Shown: one piece after another, positions 59,174 to 64,000 of the stretch
Numbering within the stretch: the first letter of the stretch is position 1
Layout: every line of letters starts with the position of its first letter
Assembly (NCBI GenBank): GCA_902614065.1
Contig: CACMJT010000003.1
Span: forward strand, 113,389-177,388
Length of the DNA: 64,000 nucleotides
Direction: 5' to 3'
Origin: an uncultured Bacteroidota bacterium
GTDB lineage: Bacteria > Bacteroidota > Bacteroidia > Flavobacteriales > Flavobacteriaceae
Translations under genes and position numbers: made by a program
Notes under the pieces: model-generated
Databases searched by the model: none
Told to the model about the DNA's origin: nothing
What the model saw: only the letters and a program-made list of their open reading frames with translations

Positions 59174-60013
59174 CTAATCATTCAGCTCACTCAACCTCCC
59201 ATTCGCAACTGTTGCAGCATAATATTTTTCAACAGCCTTGCTATAATAAAGTTTAGCACTTTCTAAATCACCTTCATTGTAATAATACTCACCCATTGAA
59301 TCGTATGGATTGTACCCATTTGGATACAACTCAATGTATTCTTCAAAAAGTGATTTAGCTTTTTCTTTATCGCCTGTACCATAATAAAAGTAACCCAGTA
59401 CATTAACAATTGGTGCAATCATGTATGAATGATCTCCACTAACAGCCAGTGATTCGCTATCACCAACACCATCCCTTAGCTCAGCTAACAAAGATTCCAT
59501 TTCACTTATTTTATTTTCCATTCCAGGAATACTAAAAGCGTAATAATAATGAATGAGTTTTCCTTTAGGCTCCAAAGTTCTCATTTCAGACCATTTGTCA
59601 TGAGCACCAGGACCAATTAGAGGCCACCAACGAGATTGTCTAGGCAGATCCAGCAGAGAAACAAAAACTTTTGATGTTTCGTTTTTTTCAGCAACATTTT
59701 CTTTTGCTTTTTCTACATGCATGGCTTCCTTTTCCGATCCGGCTGGAGCCAAACCTGCGAGCACCACATGCGGTCCAAAAAGAGATGGATCGTATTCCAA
59801 TGCTTTTTCAAAGAACACATTTGCTTTTTCATATTCGACATTGTAAAGATGACCAAAAGCAGCATTTGTCATCTCATTAGCAAAATCATTTTCGCTTTGC
59901 CATTCAATATAATCACCAGTTGATGCATCAAATGACCAAGTGGCATTGTCTTTATTGTTTTGAGTTTCACATCCAATAAAAATAATGGATAGAATAAATA
60001 ATATTTTTTTCAT
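59174..60013 (-). CDS. TPR-repeat lipoprotein-like protein
   Basis: Lipobox 'FILSIIFIGC'; TPRs near the C-terminus ('AKSLFEEYIELYPNGYNPYDSMGEYYYNEGDLESAKLYYSKAVEKY'). Confidence 0.85.
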   Translation of the reverse strand: MKKILFILSIIFIGCETQNNKDNATWSFDASTGDYIEWQSENDFANEMTNAAFGHLYNVEYEKANVFFEKALEYDPSLFGPHVVLAGLAPAGSEKEAMHVEKAKENVAEKNETSKVFVSLLDLPRQSRWWPLIGPGAHDKWSEMRTLEPKGKLIHYYYAFSIPGMENKISEMESLLAELRDGVGDSESLAVSGDHSYMIAPIVNVLGYFYYGTGDKEKAKSLFEEYIELYPNGYNPYDSMGEYYYNEGDLESAKLYYSKAVEKYYAATVANGRLSELND

Positions 60014-60064
60014 TTTTAATTTTTTATGTAAACTAAAATTAATGAAAAAAGATTGAAATAACTT

Positions 60065-60625
60065 TTACTTCCTCGTTGCTTTTGCTATCTCTTCAAAATC
60101 TATTTGTGTGTATTTAAATTCGGAATTATTAAATAGATTTTTACCGTAGAGTTTTAGCCAGTCGTTGTGTAGGGCCAAGTCAAACTCATGTGGAGGATTA
60201 ACTTTAAAGACTACAGTGTATTTATCATCAATTTTACCTGGAAGTGAAATATTTCTTGCATAATGAAAATTATCGATGAGATTTATATGCGGAATTAAAT
60301 CCACAAAAGTTTTCAATCCATTGGTTTCATTGTAAACAGTAGAACTAATTCTTAAATATGGTATAAATCCGTCGGGTATAGCACCCTCTGGAATATTTGT
60401 GGCATCCCAATTGACTCTTGCTTCAATGTGAACATTTGTTTCATCTTCCGATAAATTTGTTGATTCAGGGTGAACAGTATCCTTAATGGCACCTTCAAAA
60501 ATGAACACGATGCCAGGCTCCACTCTTTCCTCACCAATTATAAGTTCTTGAGAGCTAACATTATTTAATGCAAAAAAGAAAATGGTAAATAATAATATGG
60601 AAACAACGTTGTTAAATTTCTTCAT
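60065..60625 (-). CDS. Periplasmic P19/Tp34-like iron(copper)-binding protein
   Basis: Signal peptide; 'NVHIEARVN...GFIPYLRISSTVYNETNGLKTFVDLIPHINLIDNFHYARNISLPGKIDDKYTVVFKVNPPHEFDLALHNDW' matches the remembered P19 pattern (HIEA, WIPYL, HYGAN, PP); start at MKKFNNV. Confidence 0.65.
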   Translation of the reverse strand: MKKFNNVVSILLFTIFFFALNNVSSQELIIGEERVEPGIVFIFEGAIKDTVHPESTNLSEDETNVHIEARVNWDATNIPEGAIPDGFIPYLRISSTVYNETNGLKTFVDLIPHINLIDNFHYARNISLPGKIDDKYTVVFKVNPPHEFDLALHNDWLKLYGKNLFNNSEFKYTQIDFEEIAKATRK

Positions 60626-61292
60626 AGGACTTTTTAAGTATTTCAATATCTGCCAAGAGTTTTTCCATCTCCTCTAATTTTGTTCCATCATAGTATCCTC
60701 TGATTCTTTTTTCTTTATCTATAAGAACAAAATTTTCTGTATGAATCATTTGATTTTCACCTCCCAATGGATCTTCTTTTGCAACCAAAAATGATTTTCT
60801 GGCAAGGTTATAAATTTGTTCACGATCTCCTGTCATCAAATTCCATTTTTCATCATTGACTCCTTTGTCTAAAGAATATTCTTTTAGAACTTCAACAGTA
60901 TCAATTTCTGGAGTTACACTGAAGGATGCTAGCATAATGTCATCTTCTTTTAATTTTTCTTGTATGTATAACATATTTGCGGTCATCATTGGGCAAATAT
61001 TTGGACAGGTTGTAAAGAAAAAATCAGCAACATATATTTTATCAGAGTAATCCATTTCAGTGACTGTTTCACCATTTTGGTTAACCATTGAAAATGGATT
61101 TATTCTATGATATTTTTTTACATATCGAATTTCTTCTTCCACCAATTCTTCACTTACCATTGATGGACTATAAACAGGTAGTTTTTTTTCTGGAGTCTGT
61201 GCTTCAGTCAATAATCGAATGCCGACAACAGAAAAAATGAATAAAAATAAAATTATTGGCCAGTACCTCTTAAAAAACTTTTTATACATCAA
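60612..61292 (-). CDS. SCO1/SenC family protein
   Basis: 'KIYVADFFFTTCPNICPMMTANMLYIQ' CxxxC and distal His ('GENQMIHTENFVLID'). Confidence 0.95.
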   Translation of the reverse strand: MMYKKFFKRYWPIILFLFIFSVVGIRLLTEAQTPEKKLPVYSPSMVSEELVEEEIRYVKKYHRINPFSMVNQNGETVTEMDYSDKIYVADFFFTTCPNICPMMTANMLYIQEKLKEDDIMLASFSVTPEIDTVEVLKEYSLDKGVNDEKWNLMTGDREQIYNLARKSFLVAKEDPLGGENQMIHTENFVLIDKEKRIRGYYDGTKLEEMEKLLADIEILKKSYEEI

Positions 61293-61385
61293 TTCAAAAT
61301 TAGTTGATTACAATTGTTTCAATCAATAATCATACAGTTTTTTTCTAAAGTTAAAAAAGATTATTTTTGAGCTCATTTTTATTAA

Positions 61386-62696
61386 GTGGAAGTAATTTTA
61401 ATTAAAGCCTTTCAGCTAATTCTTAGCTTATCAATCCTTGTTGTTCTGCATGAGCTGGGTCATTTCATACCCGCAAAACTATTTGGTTGTAGGGTAGAAA
61501 AGTTTTATCTATTTTTTGACTGGCCGTTCAGTCTTCTTAAGAAAAAAGTTGGTGATACCGAATATGGTGTTGGTGTTCTTCCTTTGGGCGGATATGTTAA
61601 AATTTCTGGTATTATTGATGAAAGTTTTGATACAGATCATGTTAAAACTGAACCCAAACCTTGGGAATTTAGATCAAAACCACCTTGGCAAAGATTAATT
61701 ATATTGATTGGTGGAGTAACAGTAAACTTAATCCTAGGATTTTTAATTTACTCAATGGTTTTATTTGTTTGGGGAAAAAATGTGATTACTGCTGAAGACT
61801 TAAACTCGGGTTTCACAGTTTCTGAATCAATGAAAAAAATTGGATTTGAAGATGGAGATAGAATTTTAAAAATTGATGGAAAGGATTTAGAGGACCAATA
61901 TCAAATTAACAATATCTTAGTTTCCAGATCTATTGATGTTGTTGAAGTCATAAGATCAAACGAGTCCAGGGAAATCATCAATATACCTGAAAATATTGGA
62001 CTTGAAATCATCACTGCAGGCGTAGCACCCTTTACCCTCAATGGAAATATTGTAATTGACTCTGTTTATGCTAACTCCCCTGCAGATTTTAGTGATATTA
62101 AAAAAGGGGATATTATTAATAAAGTTAATGGTAATAAAATTTTGTCATTTGAAGAGTTTGAAGGACTTAAGGAAATTAATTCTGATTATGTTGAGTTAGA
62201 GCTTATTAGAAATGGTAGTGAATTTTCTACAATCGTACCATTTGAATCCATGGATAAATTAATTGGTATTGCAATAAAATCAGATTTAAATATTACAACA
62301 AAAAAGTATGGTTTTTTTGAAAGCATTGGAGCGGGTTATGATGAGGCATACTGGAAGTTGAATGATTATATATACCAATTTGGATATCTTTTCACCAAAG
62401 AGGGTGCTTCTCAACTAGGTGGATTTGGAACAATTGGAAATATTTTTCCAGCCATGTGGGATTGGAAAAGGTTTTGGGAAATGACGGCTTTTCTTTCAAT
62501 TATTTTAGCTTTCATGAATTTCCTCCCTATACCCGCTTTGGATGGAGGACATATAATGTTCGTCTTGTATGAAATGGTTTCAGGAAAAAAGCCAAGTGAT
62601 AAGTTTTTGGAATATGCTCACGGGGCCGGATTCATTTTATTGATAAGTCTATTTTTATATGCAAATGGGATGGATGTCATTAGAGCATTTTCTTAA
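61386..62696 (+). CDS. rseP: RseP/S2P-family membrane zinc metalloprotease with PDZ
   Basis: GTG start; 'VVLHELGHFIPAKLFG' HExxH, PDZ ('DSVYANSPADFSDIKKGDIINKVNGNKI'), 'NFLPIPALDGGHIMF'. Confidence 0.96.
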   Translation: MEVILIKAFQLILSLSILVVLHELGHFIPAKLFGCRVEKFYLFFDWPFSLLKKKVGDTEYGVGVLPLGGYVKISGIIDESFDTDHVKTEPKPWEFRSKPPWQRLIILIGGVTVNLILGFLIYSMVLFVWGKNVITAEDLNSGFTVSESMKKIGFEDGDRILKIDGKDLEDQYQINNILVSRSIDVVEVIRSNESREIINIPENIGLEIITAGVAPFTLNGNIVIDSVYANSPADFSDIKKGDIINKVNGNKILSFEEFEGLKEINSDYVELELIRNGSEFSTIVPFESMDKLIGIAIKSDLNITTKKYGFFESIGAGYDEAYWKLNDYIYQFGYLFTKEGASQLGGFGTIGNIFPAMWDWKRFWEMTAFLSIILAFMNFLPIPALDGGHIMFVLYEMVSGKKPSDKFLEYAHGAGFILLISLFLYANGMDVIRAFS

Positions 62697-62712
62697 ATAA
62701 ACTTATCACAAG

Positions 62713-62744
62713 TTTGAGTTAAAAAAAATAATAATTTATATTTG
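62713..62744 (+). promoter_or_regulatory. Bacteroidetes primary-sigma-type promoter of tRNA-Asn
   Basis: TTTG (62713-62716) - N20 - TATATTTG (62737-62744, exact TAnnTTTG), 13 nt before the tRNA 5' end. Confidence 0.65.
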
Positions 62745-62757
62745 CCCTCACTAAAAT

Positions 62758-62831
62758 TCCTCCTTAGCTCAGTTGGTTAGAGCATCTGACTGTTAATCAG
62801 AGGGTCCTTGGTTCGAGCCCAAGAGGAGGAG
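62758..62831 (+). tRNA. tRNA-Asn (GTT anticodon)
   Basis: 74-nt cloverleaf: acceptor TCCTCCT/AGGAGGA, D-arm AGCTCAGTTGGTTAGAGC, anticodon loop CTGTTAA, T-arm GGTTCGAGCCC; CCA not encoded. Confidence 0.96.
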
Positions 62832-62860
62832 CAAGCGAAACCGCTACACTGCATATTCTT

Positions 62861-62887
62861 AAAGCCCACTGAAAAGGTGGGTTTTTT
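62861..62887 (+). terminator. Rho-independent terminator after tRNA-Asn
   Basis: AAAGCCCAC-TGAAAAG-GTGGGTTTTTT. Confidence 0.8.
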
Positions 62888-62950
62888 CTTTATCAGTACT
62901 TTATATTGAACGTAACTTAAAAGTATAAAATTCTTGGCAACTATATGGCA

Positions 62951-62998
62951 ATTGAAAAAACTTGATTATTCAAGATTGAAAAACTTTGATTAATCAAA
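62951..62998. repeat. 24-bp tandem duplication, each unit ending in a 14-bp dyad
   Basis: attgaaaaaaCTTGATTATTCAAG + attgaaaaacTTTGATTAATCAAA, 20/24 identical. Confidence 0.8.
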
Positions 62999-63049
62999 CT
63001 TTAACTTAAATATTTTTATCTGTAAATGAAACTTTTTTTCAAAATTATG

Positions 63050-63196
63050 TTAATCCTTTTTGGAATTCTTTTCTAATTGGTGTATCATCATACAAATTAG
63101 GGAAACTATTAAGGCATATACATACTCTTGACTAGTAAGAGAATAGAGAAAGATTATGATTAGCAGAACCCACAATGCATTTTTGACAATCTTCAC
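63050..63196 (-). CDS. Small membrane protein, 48 aa (MKIVKNALWVLLIIIFLYSLTSQEYVYALIVSLICMMIHQLEKNSKKD)
   Basis: GTG start; fifth ORF of the overlapping chain; below track cutoff. Confidence 0.45.
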   Translation of the reverse strand: MKIVKNALWVLLIIIFLYSLTSQEYVYALIVSLICMMIHQLEKNSKKD

Positions 63197-63213
63197 AAAT
63201 CAGATTTTTTCAT

Positions 63214-63360
63214 TTACAACCAAGATTTAACCTCAATATTCAGTTGAATAGCATTATACAAGAGTATTAGCATCCAAATTAGAAATAAGAATGCTAACCA
63301 CTGTTTCCAGTACGTTCTGAGACAGAGCTTGACTTTAAAGTAGTTGTATATTTTTTTCAC
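63214..63360 (-). CDS. Small membrane protein, 48 aa (MKKIYNYFKVKLCLRTYWKQWLAFLFLIWMLILLYNAIQLNIEVKSWL)
   Basis: GTG start overlapping the TGA of the preceding ORF (GTGA); below track cutoff. Confidence 0.5.
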   Translation of the reverse strand: MKKIYNYFKVKLCLRTYWKQWLAFLFLIWMLILLYNAIQLNIEVKSWL

Positions 63361-63515
63361 AATATTAAGTTTGCAAACCAATACCCAAATTTTGCACCAA
63401 GTTCAAATGCCCATTGTATAATACCAAACCACCATAAAATTGAAAAAGTTATTGCACCCAATAACAAGTTTAGCCAAAAGTCTTTACTTGTAAAATCTGG
63501 GATTAGTTTTTTCAT
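63357..63515 (-). CDS. Small membrane protein, 52 aa (MKKLIPDFTSKDFWLNLLLGAITFSILWWFGIIQWAFELGAKFGYWFANLIL)
   Basis: ATG overlapping the stop of the 63727..63512 ORF (ATGA); below track cutoff. Confidence 0.58.
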   Translation of the reverse strand: MKKLIPDFTSKDFWLNLLLGAITFSILWWFGIIQWAFELGAKFGYWFANLIL

Positions 63516-63727
63516 TTTTTCCAATTGTAATTTTTCATTCTGCTTTGAGAACCTTTCTTTCGTTTTGGTTGTTTCTCTCTTTCATTTGAGTGGTTTCTTG
63601 AGTAGTAGTATTTGTTGTCCAATAACTCTTTCTCTTTTCGAATATTCTCCTGTTTCATTTCCCATACAAAAGACATTAAATAGACCAGGGATATAATCAC
63701 ACCTATTAAAAAGATTATTATATTCAT
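63512..63727 (-). CDS. Small membrane protein, 71 aa, single N-terminal TM and basic tail
   Basis: Supplied ORF; ATG overlaps the TGA of the upstream ORF (ATGA). Confidence 0.6.
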   Translation of the reverse strand: MNIIIFLIGVIISLVYLMSFVWEMKQENIRKEKELLDNKYYYSRNHSNEREKQPKRKKGSQSRMKNYNWKK

Positions 63728-63900
63728 TTTTTCTTTTTCTTTAAATAGTATTCATATGCATTAGCAAAACAAAGAATTGAAATTCCAAACATATTTATGG
63801 CCTCAGCATATATATACTTTTCCTTGTAAATGCCAAAAAAACCATTTGCAAGAAGAGCAATTAGAAGTGTAATATAAAACATAAACCACTTTTTATTCAT
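63724..63900 (-). CDS. Small membrane protein, 58 aa (MNKKWFMFYITLLIALLANGFFGIYKEKYIYAEAINMFGISILCFANAYEYYLKKKKK)
   Basis: Read directly; first member of the chain seen in full; below track cutoff. Confidence 0.58.
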   Translation of the reverse strand: MNKKWFMFYITLLIALLANGFFGIYKEKYIYAEAINMFGISILCFANAYEYYLKKKKK

Positions 63901-63915
63901 ATAATCATTATTTTT

Positions 63916-64000
63916 TTATTTAGTTAACCAACTAAAAGTATTTAAAACAAAGTTTTTCCAATCATATCCCACAGTGTTCATTCCAGCATACATTTTATTA
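63916..64000 (-). CDS. C-terminal fragment of a CDS running off the right edge (...NKMYAGMNTVGYDWKNFVLNTFSWLTK)
   Basis: Open frame from the edge to TAA at 63918-63916, just upstream of the small-ORF chain. Confidence 0.4.
   Translation of the reverse strand, partial: NKMYAGMNTVGYDWKNFVLNTFSWLTK

Noticed and set aside
62941-62961. TTGGCAA/TGGCAA short repeat near the tRNA as an att site
   Set aside because: Too short and without a partner copy in the window.
62758-64000. Calling this region a prophage or integrative element
   Set aside because: No integrase, structural phage gene, transposase or duplicated tRNA end is visible; kept only as a hypothesis.

Overview
This 64-kb window is AT-rich and gene-dense, and its gene content points to a marine Flavobacteriia-type Bacteroidetes chromosome. 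The taxonomic call is inference: BatABCDE operon, TonB receptors with carboxypeptidase-like N-termini, an NrdB carrying an ATP-cone, and TAnnTTTG promoters. Most of the window is ordinary housekeeping: uvrC, ileS, recO, gdhA, gmk, nadD, pheS, gpsA, nrdBA, dgt, tadA, aspS, rseP and one tRNA-Asn. The parts that merit attention are: (1) a phosphate/organophosphate acquisition island at about 40.8-53.0 kb (ArsC, PiT-PhoU-like, two TonB receptors, a beta-helix lipoprotein, a MORN protein, a beta-propeller phytase). Its promoters carry TTAAC-type direct repeats with a strict 11-bp period, resembling Pho boxes, and two repeats of the same kind precede the moxR/bat operon. (2) A chain of five very short, mostly stop/start-overlapping ORFs for small membrane proteins on the minus strand at the right edge (63050-63900), next to tRNA-Asn and absent (except one) from the supplied ORF track. 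(3) A second three-gene small-membrane-protein cassette at 19662-20242. (4) A DUF1080-like hydrolase with a thrombospondin-type-3-like insert. (5) An RNR in which the ATP-cone sits on NrdB, not NrdA. No CRISPR array, rRNA, transposase or integrase was seen. All family assignments are by eye from protein motifs; no database search was run.
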